From contig MLAK01000002.1 in assembly GCA_001839685.1 (NCBI GenBank), forward strand, positions 1 to 49,926: a DNA stretch of 49,926 nucleotides. Reading direction: 5' to 3'. The translations under genes were made by a program, and so were the position numbers. The stretch is from Tritrichomonas foetus. Its lineage: Eukaryota; Parabasalia; Tritrichomonadida; Tritrichomonadidae. Positions 18,501-26,142 of the stretch are shown one piece after another (the first letter of the stretch is position 1; every line of letters starts with the position of its first letter). The notes beneath the pieces are model-generated. The model did no database searches. It worked only from the letters and a program-made list of their open reading frames with translations, and was not told the origin of the DNA.

Positions 18501-20834
18501 GTTTTCAATAGTGTCTTGATAATATTGACCTTCTGAAAATTCAACATATCGAAGTCGTTTCTTTTCAATTTCTCCAGTATCTTTGTTCATGACTTTCTTT
18601 AAACGGAAGCCATTTTCATCTTCAATTGGTGAAAATCGTGGAATTTCTTCTTTCTTTTTCAAAACTCTTGATCTTGTTCGAGTTTTTCCTTCACCTTCGT
18701 TTTCGTCTTCATTTCCTGAATCATATTGGTAATCATACTCATACTCATAGCCATCTTCTGGAAGTTTTCTTTCATGACGACTTAAATAAATTCTACCTGT
18801 TTTTGGATTTCTTTTCTTTTTATAATTATAACTAGTTCCTTTTTTATTCAATAAATTCCTTTTTATACAATGATTTCTATCAGGATCATCAGAATCAATA
18901 ATTTCTACATCTTCATATTCTTTACCATCTTTTGATGTAAATCTTCGATATCTTTCTTTTCTACCTGTTTCTTTATTTATTCGATATCTAAATCCTTCAG
19001 AATCAGTATCTTCTTCATTGTCAGGATCATTTTCATTATCACTGTCATCTTCGATTTGGATTTTTTCAATTTTTTCATTATTTTTCGGAATCTTTTTCTT
19101 TGATGTTTTTTCATTTTCATCATATTCATATTCATATTCATATTCTTCACCCTTATCATTCAATACCCTTGATCTCCTTGTTTTATTCTTTGATCCTTTT
19201 ACTTTGTTGTATTTTTTGCCTTTATCATTTTTTAATTGTTCAGTTCGTGTAATTCTTAAAAAAATTCCATCGGAGTCAAATTCTTGAATATCTTCATAAT
19301 CTTTACCATCGTTTCCTTTAATTTTCCTAATTTTTCTTTTGTCTCCAGTTTCAGAATCAACAACTTCAAAAAAACCATCTGAGTATTCAATTGCACCATC
19401 AATTCTCTCAATTTCTTCATCTTTTGGATGAATTCGTTTCACATTTTTTGATGGGTTGCCATCATCATCAACATTATCAAAATCATATTCATACTCGTAT
19501 TCATATTCTATTCCATCATTATTTTGAATTCTTTTATGTCGAACTTTTTTATCATTTATCTTATGGTATTTCTTTTTGTCACTCTTTTTATTTTTTAATG
19601 GCCTTCGAACTATTTTCGTTGATTTATTTTTTGGATTAACAACCAAAACATCTTCATAGATTTGACCATCTTGGCCTTTAACTCTTCTAATTTTTTTCTT
19701 TTCATTTTCAGAATCTTCTATTTCAATAAAACCACCAGATAAAGCTGGCATTCCATCAATTCGAACAATTATTTCATCTTTTGGATGAATTCTCACTTTT
19801 GTTTTTGTTTCTTCGTCTAAATCACTATTGAATTCATATTCATATTCGTATTCATCACCGAGATTATTTTGGACTCGAGTTCTTCGAATTTTTTTCTTTC
19901 CTTTATTGAAATACTGTCTTTTCTTTCCATTTTTATCTGTCACTGGCCTTCTAAAAATTTTTGTCTTTTTTCCTTTTGTTTGAATAATGTCTTGATAAAA
20001 ATCACCATCAATTTCTTTTAATTCGATTTTTTCAATAATCTCTTTCGATTTTTTATTATTTTTTGATGGTGAAAGTATATATTTTGTTGATTCTTCTGGC
20101 GTGATTTTCGAATTATTCGATTTTGGACTTGATTTTTTACTTTTCTTTCCATCTTTTAGTTGTGATTCGTACAAACGCATTTCTAGCCATTCAAGCTTTA
20201 AATTTGAAATATCGTTTAATTTATCCAGTTCTTCTTCAATTTTTGCACCTTCTTTTCCTTCATTTAATAGTTGCCTCATTAATTCAATTTGTTGATGCAA
20301 TTCAGTATTACTCCAATAAAGAAAATGAATTTTTTCTTGCATCAATTGAAGCGCACCATCAAGCATTGAAAATTGAGGGTCGCCTAAAAGGTTACGCAAT
20401 TGATCCAATCCTTTTGCAGCTGCTTGATGAGTTTTTTGAAGTGATCTCAATTTTTTCGCCAGTGCAGAAAATTCTGAATCTTTCAACAATGCATTTTTAC
20501 ATTCATCTGCTTTTTTTGTGATTTCTTTAGTTTGTGCATCAATTGATTTAATTTGATTTCGCGTGTTGGCTAATCTTGTTTCAAGTTCCCCTATTTCTTG
20601 ATCAAGTTGATACAAATCAAAACCGAGTGCCTGATTATATGTTGATGCATCGTGCAGTTGTAATGCCAGTTCTTGATTTTGTCTTCCAACGACAAGATTT
20701 TCTTGTTGGAGATTTATTAATTGCTGCGCTAATGTTTCTCCACGAGCTGAATTCTGTGATGAATCTAATGACGAGATATCGTTAGCTGACGAATCAGAAA
20801 GAAGATTTGCCGATGGAATTGCTTCCCCCGACAT
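12576..20834 (-). CDS. giant charged repeat protein with YEYEYE motifs and coiled-coil ends
   Basis: One uninterrupted frame of 2,752 codons from ATG 20834 (MSGEAIPSAN). The frame is open further up (to 21038), but that part would overlap the divergent gene and is hydrophobic and unlike the rest. Three parts are visible. Residues of about 35-215 form a coiled coil. A central region (DNA about 14050-20000) has roughly 17 diverged repeats of about 105-120 residues. Each has a cluster like EEYEYEYEYD, then 'PKxEEIExI', an acidic or basic linker, 'IRRxxGxDGxxYED', 'IxRRxLxxxG', 'YxKKK' and 'RRSRVxNxxGEEYEYEYE'. A C-terminal Pro/Ser linker leads into a second coiled coil of about 400 residues. There is no membrane span or enzyme motif. 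I do not recognise the family. A structural or cytoskeletal role, for example in the large fibrous organelles of trichomonads, is only inference. Confidence 0.9.
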   Translation of the reverse strand: MSGEAIPSANLLSDSSANDISSLDSSQNSARGETLAQQLINLQQENLVVGRQNQELALQLHDASTYNQALGFDLYQLDQEIGELETRLANTRNQIKSIDAQTKEITKKADECKNALLKDSEFSALAKKLRSLQKTHQAAAKGLDQLRNLLGDPQFSMLDGALQLMQEKIHFLYWSNTELHQQIELMRQLLNEGKEGAKIEEELDKLNDISNLKLEWLEMRLYESQLKDGKKSKKSSPKSNNSKITPEESTKYILSPSKNNKKSKEIIEKIELKEIDGDFYQDIIQTKGKKTKIFRRPVTDKNGKKRQYFNKGKKKIRRTRVQNNLGDEYEYEYEFNSDLDEETKTKVRIHPKDEIIVRIDGMPALSGGFIEIEDSENEKKKIRRVKGQDGQIYEDVLVVNPKNKSTKIVRRPLKNKKSDKKKYHKINDKKVRHKRIQNNDGIEYEYEYEYDFDNVDDDGNPSKNVKRIHPKDEEIERIDGAIEYSDGFFEVVDSETGDKRKIRKIKGNDGKDYEDIQEFDSDGIFLRITRTEQLKNDKGKKYNKVKGSKNKTRRSRVLNDKGEEYEYEYEYDENEKTSKKKIPKNNEKIEKIQIEDDSDNENDPDNEEDTDSEGFRYRINKETGRKERYRRFTSKDGKEYEDVEIIDSDDPDRNHCIKRNLLNKKGTSYNYKKKRNPKTGRIYLSRHERKLPEDGYEYEYDYQYDSGNEDENEGEGKTRTRSRVLKKKEEIPRFSPIEDENGFRLKKVMNKDTGEIEKKRLRYVEFSEGQYYQDTIENNPTTNETEIIRRLIDNDNYPDNEENNIENKSLKYFQNDEGHLLRRSRVHRLLLNNDNDNESDNDEREYDYEYEVDDEGGRHLIERSRIVNEKDEAVPSIILKSEIRKKRRENQGFEEVMDKKKGKKVFKRRVRGKKGEEYEDILESDSEDGKQRITRKIISSKNNSKLSKEASINRRSRVQNDDNEEYEYEYESEGNLDNENQQVMKKKIAKKKEILEKIGNGPSFEFKEKNNQKDGETIKTRRVLSNNGDLYEDTLTSNYENDQIITRRIIENDGSLVYHKKKNPDHPKRKLRCRRSKVLAYGNEEEFEYEYDDDENTKNRKFIPKDEEIIESIKNIPKISNKKGKSKPSKYGYATYVDPKSGRKKQIRKTKGNNGQTYEYTKELDDQTKQIRITKRKTGENAYESRGNKMVRKTEVIVGDSEREYEYEYDEGEDSVTRIKMPKKDEDGFYKGLNKRTVLDYNGNEYEDTINKKGKIYRRPKHLLDECQKIHTRVRNTNDEEYEYEYEDDSGNDQKEGRKKKLVKNVDNEIIPKIKLNSRPRPHKIGKFFSKYKGRELRHVVGSDGNIYEDERIGDLIKRSKLDENGENVEYKIIKDGKKEKRRRHVLVLKSDDEEVEYEYEYDEDDKKSKTQVDEHEIESLLTKDDFIERIDPKTGKSRFIRKVKAQDGSIYEDEENPETKKITRRKLANDGQLGLYYEHIKKNKKRTRRSRVRNPENNSEYEYEYELNNDDPSSSKRIQRRRKSNELIFPIEEVKISRYISDSTQYSDEEDPTTGNIIKVKITKNDDCEEIIDPKTGKPMTMKIKKKKYQVVLDQKTKKAIRRRNLKLDNNDDLEIEYDDNEIDENGNPKRKLTRIINENHLESDSEGFVNKNGLRIRRKKGKNGNNYIDTIEKGGRIKRRVVDSEETENLRYQKKKKKLIRHSRVHDENGDEREYEYEYDNEDDNEPNRKIVSKKDEEIEKIKKNDFEEIVNQETGEKVKIRRIKGKKGEIYEDILDKNKRITRRRLDNNGEVLHYTKIENGKSRRTRVRNENLDEYEYEYEYDYYSDNEGENNENDHQVSRKRRVHPINENIDRIDGSHVIKGGFYEAVDENNGKSKKIRKVKSSNGKSFEDELIEDESKIKRKPLNKKGHTSYKKKNDKIVRHERVQNHNGEEYEYEYEYDEDDKCNKKKVPKDEESIESINPKYQRRKSENESEFEEEVHQINLEGFSIRTNKDTGQEEQFRRFVCEDGKEYEDIIIFSPHGTHHQMKRNQLNKKGEDYSYKKKKNPKTGRVYLSRHERKLSEDGYEYEYEYQYDSDNEGDNEGEKTRAKTRVSKKKEEIPRFSPIEDENGFRLKKVMNKDTGEIEKKRLRYVEFSEGQYYQDTIENNPTTNETEIIRRIVEIDNNTQNGNEIANLVYFQNESNRLNRYSRVLHLSPTGEDDEDEENEYEYEYEVDDEDEKGNLLKRKRIKDKRKHHIDPIKIDNSEKYRSKSSRNRKRPKSKRKQSQNQHSSDNENDVENNELNKTGPITVVKKGRPQSQARPILNPNPQTSESNVSGVSSVHLPVALFLSEDRKPTLHQSTPAFMQQPRPTVVDLSVFENAANLDKENPLSSLIPKLRAEADMEDDAESLQKILEALQQQIIERTAVRDNLREQVRELENPKPKPKKKRNKFKISEIKRVNIEAPVDPIKALSLHDFSKRSTSSQTELTSDALSYQQSVLEKQRKEKQAAEELRVALEALKTKIRNVEDKIEIAKEDGIIKENRIKALKTEISNVKDELVKDDADNLREEERSREYAQQLSEMDDQIRLKQQQLEKVNSQVGALHLHLKEMQRFRVILESELTDLVNREKPEVRQLIEDVKSYRVQIDVSSANLETMTKKVEAKRKQLDELLTSDEMKHYNDLKMRKLGLERRIKKWNALMKDTKETLTSLEVFSAKNATMRKNAVETLKNKTKHYLKKEIELEDLEKYQELLEAMIMEHKQNWM
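14343..14534. repeat. 192-bp segment identical to 18465-18656
   Basis: Within the giant repeat gene, this stretch matches 18465-18656 base for base by eye, in the same orientation, 4,122 bases apart. It encodes the shared segment from 'KKEEIPRF' through 'TNETEIIRR'. The flanking repeat units are related but visibly diverged, so the identity points to recent duplication or gene conversion between units. Confidence 0.85.
18465..18656. repeat. 192-bp segment identical to 14343-14534
   Basis: The partner of the segment at 14343-14534. Both lie in the same reading frame of the giant gene, so exchange between them would keep the protein in frame. Confidence 0.85.
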
Positions 20835-20966
20835 GATGATACGAATTCGTTTTTTAATTTGACTTTTGAATATTATTGGCGATTTTAACACAGAAAAAAT
20901 GATCGGCATTGTTAATATTGACCTTAGTGCGTCAAAAATTATTATTAGTGCTATATTTAAGGTATC
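20835..20966. promoter_or_regulatory. short divergent promoter region
   Basis: Only 132 bases separate the start of the giant minus-strand gene and the first codon of the open frame on the plus strand, so the two promoters must overlap or abut. On the minus strand TATCATCATG at the start codon contains a partial Inr (TCATCA). On the plus strand a TCAAAAATT sequence lies near 20932. Both are weak matches. Confidence 0.4.
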
Positions 20967-23774
20967 TTGACGCGTCACCATTACAAAAAGCCGTGGCGTG
21001 AAGAATTTGTCGACGAAGTTTATCAATTTGTTGAACAAAATGGAATTATCAATTCAGACCAAATATACAAAATTTATAATCCCAAATACGGAAAGAAAAA
21101 CTGGGGCGCTCAACTTCTAAACTTACTCTACGATATAATTAGCCAAGACGCACGCCTCTCACGAGTGGAAATTAATATAGCTGAAGGGAAAAAAATTGTC
21201 CTTTTTGAAGGGAGGCAAGGAGTCACTCATGTCACTTTTTTTCTTAAGGTCAATATTGAAGATAAAATTGAAAAGTGTCAAGAAGAGGTAAAAATCCTTC
21301 AACAAAAAAATCCCCATAATTCCAGAAAAACGCGAAACAAAACACCAAAAAATAATGTTTCAATTAAAGACTCAAAAAAACGAACATCCACCCAATTTGT
21401 CAGTTTTTATTCACCTGGTTTTATTTCATCAAAGTATATCCGATGTCAATTACTTCACAAATATTTATTTACTACATTTGGAACTAAAGAGATTTCAATG
21501 AATGACATTTTAAATAATATGCCTATCGATTTATACTTCAAAATTATTGGGTCTGAAAGTACTCCTCAATTTTTGATTATTCAACCATCCTTTCGATTTA
21601 TTTTAACTAGATGTTTTCCTGATCGAGTTTTAGAGGATATTGGATTTTTTGATTGTCAGCCAATAATATGCAAGTTACTAAAAAAACTCGAAAATGAGTT
21701 TGGTGTACTCAAATCAAAATCAAAGAAATATTATTTATATGATAGATTTTTAATCTCAGACATTTCTGTTAATTTTCAGACTAATTTTCATAAAAAATAT
21801 GACATTGATAATTTTTGGAGATTCATTGAATTATTTGATAGAACATGCAATTTCGACCACAGTTCAAGTCTTGTATGGATGAAAAGATGGACCATTAAAA
21901 GATACTTCATGAAGCATGTCACTGAAAATGAATCTTTAATTAAATCGTTACTCCGAAGAGAACTTTATTCTTCAGATTCTCTATATTTCCATGACAGACT
22001 GATGAAAAAAATTGGCTATGAAAAAATTCTCTTTTCTGATTTTCTTGTAAATCTAGTCAATTATCCAATTTGTGAAGAAGATTCAAATGTAAATCAATAT
22101 TGTAGAGATTTTGTACTAAAGTGTCCTCAATTCACTTTAACCATTCCTGAAATTAATATTGAACCAAACTTCTTCGATGAAGAGATTTTATTTTCGAAAA
22201 TTATTAGTCGAATGAGGGTGATGCCATCTGGGATCATTCATCGAATTGACATTCCATGGCAAAACCTTGCTTCTTCCTATAATTATCCTTCAGCAAAAAG
22301 TTTAGAGAGCAAATTCGTATTTTTATTCAATTTAGATGAATCATTTCCGAAAATATATTCTCATAACATTGCAATGGCAATTTATGAGAAATTTGAGTGT
22401 ATTTTTGGAAATGAAAAGGTTGATTTATCTCATGTTAATACAGTCCAACTTTGTGAGTCACAATTATTATCTCATTTTCATATCATCAATCAGCAACTCA
22501 CTATTAAACAAAATATAGGATCTTTAATTGAAGCATTTAAACGATTCCTAATATGTTCAGAATTTTATTATTGCCCGAAAGTTGCAGCAAGAATGTTTTT
22601 AAAACACAAATGGAAATATGCTCAAGATTCTGTTATCTTTTTAAAGTTGCTTGGTGTTTATCGTGAGCACAAATCAAAATATAAGCCATTTAATCAAAAA
22701 CATCGTAAAAAAGTTATCAAAACTGATGGTTTTCATCAATCAGTTGTAAAATTTAACAAAGATATACGTTTTGCTTCAAAACAAATCACATTCAATATTG
22801 TAAGTGACATTAATTTAGCATCAATATATTGGTTCCTATATCATAGTGGTAGAAACCATAAATCTATCGATTTATTGAGTTCTTCGATTGAAATTTTTGA
22901 TACAAAGTTGAATAGTTCACAAAACAAGCACAAAAAGAAAAGAATTAAAATTGATTACCGATTTCGTTTTTTACGTTTACCTTTGCCACAGCTTCCACCA
23001 TTTGAAATAATAAATGCTTCAAATCCAAGTGCTTGGGAACCAGAGCAATATGTGCCAAATATTCCAATCTATAATAATCCCGAATACTTATTTAAAGCGA
23101 TTCCAGAATTTGAACTTATTCTCAGTCAAATACAACATCAATCAACCCGGTACAATCTTAATATATCTCCTTATATTCGATATATATATACTTATACCTT
23201 ACATAATGGTATTGATGGATTGTCATTAAATGATATCCGATTGATCTTTAAGATTGAATTTGATGATGAGATCTTTGATATAATTTTGAACGCGATTGAA
23301 TTTCTAGAAGAGTTTTTTTATATTCAAAAAAAATCTTCTGTGTCTGCACTTCCTTGTTATGTTGCAAATGCTTCACTGACACATAATCATAAGTTACATT
23401 ATTGGACAGATATGTTAAACAATGTAGATGAAGATATTCTCAATCAACAAATGAATACGCTATTTGAACTGATAGAATTTCATCCAGGAATAGAAATCTT
23501 TGATTTATTTATCCAAATTCAAAATTTATCAGTTTCTGATTTATTAGAAATTGTGAATACTTTGATACTCGATGAATCTATATATATGATTACCTCAATT
23601 ATTGATGAAAATGAAGGACTGTTTGATGAAACTATATCAATTCCATATCAAAATCTATCATTAAATCATATCTTAATTGTTTTTTATTTGAAGCAAACTG
23701 TTCCTGATTTTAGGAGCCCATCTATAAAATTATATCCAACTTGTTTGGGTGCAACTGCTAATTATTGTTTGTAA
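20967..23774 (+). CDS. large unrecognised protein, possibly winged-helix / TFIIIC-like; no 5' ATG
   Basis: An open frame of 935 codons with normal protein-like composition. It opens after a TAA at 20958-20960; the first possible start is TTG at 20967, and the first in-frame ATG is far inside at 21498. The basic N-terminus (about 10-60, 'REEFVDEVYQFVEQNGIINS') looks like genuine coding sequence. The true start is therefore non-ATG, in an unseen upstream exon, or lost by a base error. Residues of about 860-900 ('HPGIEIFDLFIQIQNLSVSDLLEIVNTL') resemble a winged helix, and 'MPSGIIHRIDIPW' near 415 may be another. The segment 'LYPTCLG' lies near the C-terminus. A relative of the B-block-binding subunit of TFIIIC is conceivable but weakly supported. 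It is head to head with the giant gene. Confidence 0.72.
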   Translation: MTRHHYKKPWREEFVDEVYQFVEQNGIINSDQIYKIYNPKYGKKNWGAQLLNLLYDIISQDARLSRVEINIAEGKKIVLFEGRQGVTHVTFFLKVNIEDKIEKCQEEVKILQQKNPHNSRKTRNKTPKNNVSIKDSKKRTSTQFVSFYSPGFISSKYIRCQLLHKYLFTTFGTKEISMNDILNNMPIDLYFKIIGSESTPQFLIIQPSFRFILTRCFPDRVLEDIGFFDCQPIICKLLKKLENEFGVLKSKSKKYYLYDRFLISDISVNFQTNFHKKYDIDNFWRFIELFDRTCNFDHSSSLVWMKRWTIKRYFMKHVTENESLIKSLLRRELYSSDSLYFHDRLMKKIGYEKILFSDFLVNLVNYPICEEDSNVNQYCRDFVLKCPQFTLTIPEINIEPNFFDEEILFSKIISRMRVMPSGIIHRIDIPWQNLASSYNYPSAKSLESKFVFLFNLDESFPKIYSHNIAMAIYEKFECIFGNEKVDLSHVNTVQLCESQLLSHFHIINQQLTIKQNIGSLIEAFKRFLICSEFYYCPKVAARMFLKHKWKYAQDSVIFLKLLGVYREHKSKYKPFNQKHRKKVIKTDGFHQSVVKFNKDIRFASKQITFNIVSDINLASIYWFLYHSGRNHKSIDLLSSSIEIFDTKLNSSQNKHKKKRIKIDYRFRFLRLPLPQLPPFEIINASNPSAWEPEQYVPNIPIYNNPEYLFKAIPEFELILSQIQHQSTRYNLNISPYIRYIYTYTLHNGIDGLSLNDIRLIFKIEFDDEIFDIILNAIEFLEEFFYIQKKSSVSALPCYVANASLTHNHKLHYWTDMLNNVDEDILNQQMNTLFELIEFHPGIEIFDLFIQIQNLSVSDLLEIVNTLILDESIYMITSIIDENEGLFDETISIPYQNLSLNHILIVFYLKQTVPDFRSPSIKLYPTCLGATANYCL

Positions 23775-23888
23775 ATATTACCTTTCTTTCCTCCTTTTCT
23801 TATATTTTACTTGAATATTTTTTTAAATTTGTTTTCAAATGGTTATTTTGACCTTGAATTTGACCAAGAAAGGTCAATAATATTCAAT

Positions 23889-23894
23889 TCATTA
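23889..23894 (+). promoter_or_regulatory. initiator (Inr)-like motif TCATTA
   Basis: Perfect match to TCA(C/T)T(A/T), ending 4 bases before the ATG of the Rce1 gene at 23899. It supports that ATG as the start. Confidence 0.5.
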
Positions 23895-23898
23895 AAAA

Positions 23899-24672
23899 AT
23901 GAACAAAATAGAAGCAGTCTCAATCACTGTTGTATATTCGTTCCTTGTAATTGCTGCATTATACGCTCATCCATATATCTGTCCCAAAGTTAAGCTTTTA
24001 TATTATCGGCCTGCCGCCATTATTGTGATGGCAATTATTTCATATTTTTTGCTTTTTTATTATGATGTCTATGATCAATTTTATTGGTTTAACGCACCAT
24101 ATTTATCTAAGTGTTCCATATTTTCCACAGTTGTTCTCTTTTTGGGTCCAGCCTTACAATATTTTTTTGATGTTGATATTGATTTCAAAAACCAGAATTC
24201 AATTAAAAAATATTTAAGAAGACAATGGAAGAATTTCACCAGTTTTGAGTGCTTCAAAACTTTGGCTATTGGACCGTTTACAGAAGAAATGATTTATCGT
24301 TGTTTTGGTTGTTTGATTTGGAAAAAAGGCGGAATGTCAGATTTATCCACCATATTTTTGCTTTCATTTCTATTTGGATTAAGTCACTTGAATAAATATT
24401 TCATCGAAAAGCATCATATCGGTGTTTATATCGTTCAAGTTGTTTATACAACTTTGTTTGGCTGGTGGGAAGCTTTTGTGTGGCAAAAAACACACAGCTA
24501 TCTTACTTGTGTCTTTATTCACACCTTCTGTAATTATATGCAATTTCCCGACTTTAATGAAGCTCTTCACTGGGAAAATCCTGTCCAAAAAATCTTCATT
24601 GGAATTGGCTATTTGTTTGGTTTAATTTACTTCTTCTTTTCAATTGGTTTGATACAAACAACAAAAATTTAA
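23899..24672 (+). CDS. RCE1: CAAX prenyl protease 2 (Rce1)
   Basis: A 257-residue integral membrane protein with about 6-8 hydrophobic spans. The ABI/CPBP intramembrane protease motifs are present: 'GPFTEEMIYR' with E129-E130 and R134, a second-motif histidine in 'FGLSHLNKYF' (H163), and 'FIHTFCNYMQFP' with H208 and N212. Rce1 resides in the endoplasmic reticulum and cleaves the last three residues of prenylated CAAX proteins such as Ras-type GTPases. The length is near that of yeast Rce1 (315) but shorter. All expected catalytic residues are visible, so activity is likely. The stop codon overlaps TAAA. The neighbouring Rab ends in CC and is not a CAAX substrate. Confidence 0.9.
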   Translation: MNKIEAVSITVVYSFLVIAALYAHPYICPKVKLLYYRPAAIIVMAIISYFLLFYYDVYDQFYWFNAPYLSKCSIFSTVVLFLGPALQYFFDVDIDFKNQNSIKKYLRRQWKNFTSFECFKTLAIGPFTEEMIYRCFGCLIWKKGGMSDLSTIFLLSFLFGLSHLNKYFIEKHHIGVYIVQVVYTTLFGWWEAFVWQKTHSYLTCVFIHTFCNYMQFPDFNEALHWENPVQKIFIGIGYLFGLIYFFFSIGLIQTTKI

Positions 24673-24830
24673 AAGATAAATGAAAGAGAAATCTATTTAA
24701 TATCAATAAACTTATATTATGTCTATAAAATATATTGTAATATTTTATCACTTTTGATCAATGCTGATTTATATATATAGAATTGTTGAATAGCAAATCC
24801 GCACAAAGATGATTGATAGATAACAGTGAA
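24673..24830. other. AT-rich 3' flank of Rce1 gene
   Basis: Short AT-rich stretch following the Rce1 stop. A minus-strand hydrophobic frame at 24723-24911 has no supporting motif and is not called. Confidence 0.4.
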
Positions 24831-25182
24831 ATGTTTGATTCGGAGGAAAATAGGGATCACTTTGCACAAAGGATGAATGAGAAACATAGAAATGTAAAAT
24901 AATAAACCCAAATACCATGTTATTCAACTTGATTATATCGAAGATATTGTAAAAAATTAATCTTGAGCTTATGTTTCTTCTCTTCCATGATTGAAGATGA
25001 ACTCCCTTATATCAGATGTGAAATAATGACTCCAGAATGATGGAAATAAAAACCAATTCGTGGTCAAGCAGCTTTTTGAAATCATGGAACTTGATAAAGT
25101 CACTCTATATCAGAAATCTTATGAATCATCTTCAAAAATAAAACATCAAATTGAAAAGACAAAGTTTTGGAAATCTAATTAA
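24831..25182 (+). pseudogene. possible remnant of a small gene
   Basis: Several gene-like pieces follow one another on the plus strand. ATG 24831 opens 'MFDSEENRDHFAQRMNEKHR' and soon stops. The same frame reopens near 24933 and includes 'MIEDELPYIRCEIMTPE', then stops. From 25075 a second frame reads 'FEIMELDKVTLYQKSYESSS' and ends with TAA at 25180. The amino-acid use is unlike random AT-rich translation, but no family is recognised and the pieces may be unrelated. I regard it as a tentative decayed gene. Confidence 0.3.
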
Positions 25183-25230
25183 ATTTTAATAAAATAATAC
25201 AACTTTAATTTTATCTAAAAACAAATTAAT

Positions 25231-25800
25231 CTAACAGCAACTACTTTTTTCAGACTTGTTCTGGATTTTCGCAAATGCTTCATCGAAATTTGGCGGATAT
25301 ACAAAATTGGATACGATATGCTCCATCAAAATGTCAACGTTTTCGCTTGAAAATGCAGATGTGAAAATAATAAAAGAATTTCTATCGCTTGCCCATTTTC
25401 TGGCTTCAGCTCGAGTTACTGTTTGATTTTCGCTATCGATTTTATTTCCAACAACAACGTAAGGAATTGGAAGCTCTGTATGTTTTGAGAGTTCGTCGAT
25501 CCAACTTTGCAAGTTTACGAAAGAATTTCGATCTTCGAGCGAAAATACTAAAACGGCCCCACAGACGCCTTTGAAATACATTGGTACAACGCTACGATAG
25601 ATTTCTTGTCCAGCAGTGTCCCAGAGCTGATATTCGATGTTGACACCGTTTTGAACTGTTTCCATTTTTGTAATTCCTGCGCCTATCGTTGGAGTCGTTC
25701 CGTCGTTGAATTTTTTGTACTTTGCCCTGTAAATAAGTGATGTTTTACCCACGCCAGAGTCACCTATAAAGATAACCCTTGGAGCAGCAGGCTCAAGCAT
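25231..25800 (-). CDS. Rab-family small GTPase
   Basis: A 189-residue GTPase. P-loop GDSGVGKTS is at 13-21 and the switch-I Thr is at about 38 ('TTPTIGAG'). WDTAGQE is at 60-66, GNKID at 118-122 (NKxD) and TSA at 148-150. It ends ...KSEKSSCC, a double-cysteine geranylgeranylation site typical of Rabs, so it should cycle on and off a membrane and direct vesicle transport. The effector loop is unusual (the second Thr-Ile-Gly is followed by AGITKM rather than the common GxxFxxK), so I do not assign a subfamily. The ATG at 25800 is preceded by TCATCA, a partial initiator. Trichomonads have very many Rabs. Confidence 0.94.
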   Translation of the reverse strand: MLEPAAPRVIFIGDSGVGKTSLIYRAKYKKFNDGTTPTIGAGITKMETVQNGVNIEYQLWDTAGQEIYRSVVPMYFKGVCGAVLVFSLEDRNSFVNLQSWIDELSKHTELPIPYVVVGNKIDSENQTVTRAEARKWASDRNSFIIFTSAFSSENVDILMEHIVSNFVYPPNFDEAFAKIQNKSEKSSCC

Positions 25801-26142
25801 CTGATGAATAGAAAGGATAATTGTGAGAAAATAGTGACGACAATATAAAAAATTGAATAAAACTTTACCGAAATTGAGAAGAAACTGAATTTAATAGTAT
25901 TTCAATAGAAAATACGCACTCTAATCAACTAAATCATATATATAAAGTATATTCTCAAAGATATCCAAAGTAGGAGTGTAAACGGGAAAAGATGACAAAA
26001 ATCACATATCAAAAAATATATTTTTTATCTATTCTGGATTTGATTAATTAAATACAAGCTTCATTGTCACACAATCGTTGTAGTATCATCAAAAAAGACT
26101 CTGTATATTTAATAATTTGAATTTGTCGTTTCAGATAAGATC
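25801..26142. other. intergenic region
   Basis: About 340 AT-rich bases between the Rab start and the SAPS gene end. No gene is seen. A partial Inr (TCATCA, minus strand) lies at 25802-25807 directly before the Rab start codon. Confidence 0.45.

Noticed and set aside
13466..20785. Many short frames on either strand inside the giant repeat gene
   Set aside because: All are shadows of low-complexity repeat DNA; their sequences are Tyr/Ser/His or Lys/Met/Asn-rich readings of the same codons.
20835..21038. N-terminal extension of the giant protein up to 21038
   Set aside because: It would overlap the divergent gene, is hydrophobic and unlike the rest of the protein, and a good ATG with Inr-like context is at 20834.
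23811..23993. Small plus-strand frame overlapping the Rce1 start
   Set aside because: Overlaps the beginning of the well-supported Rce1 gene in another frame.
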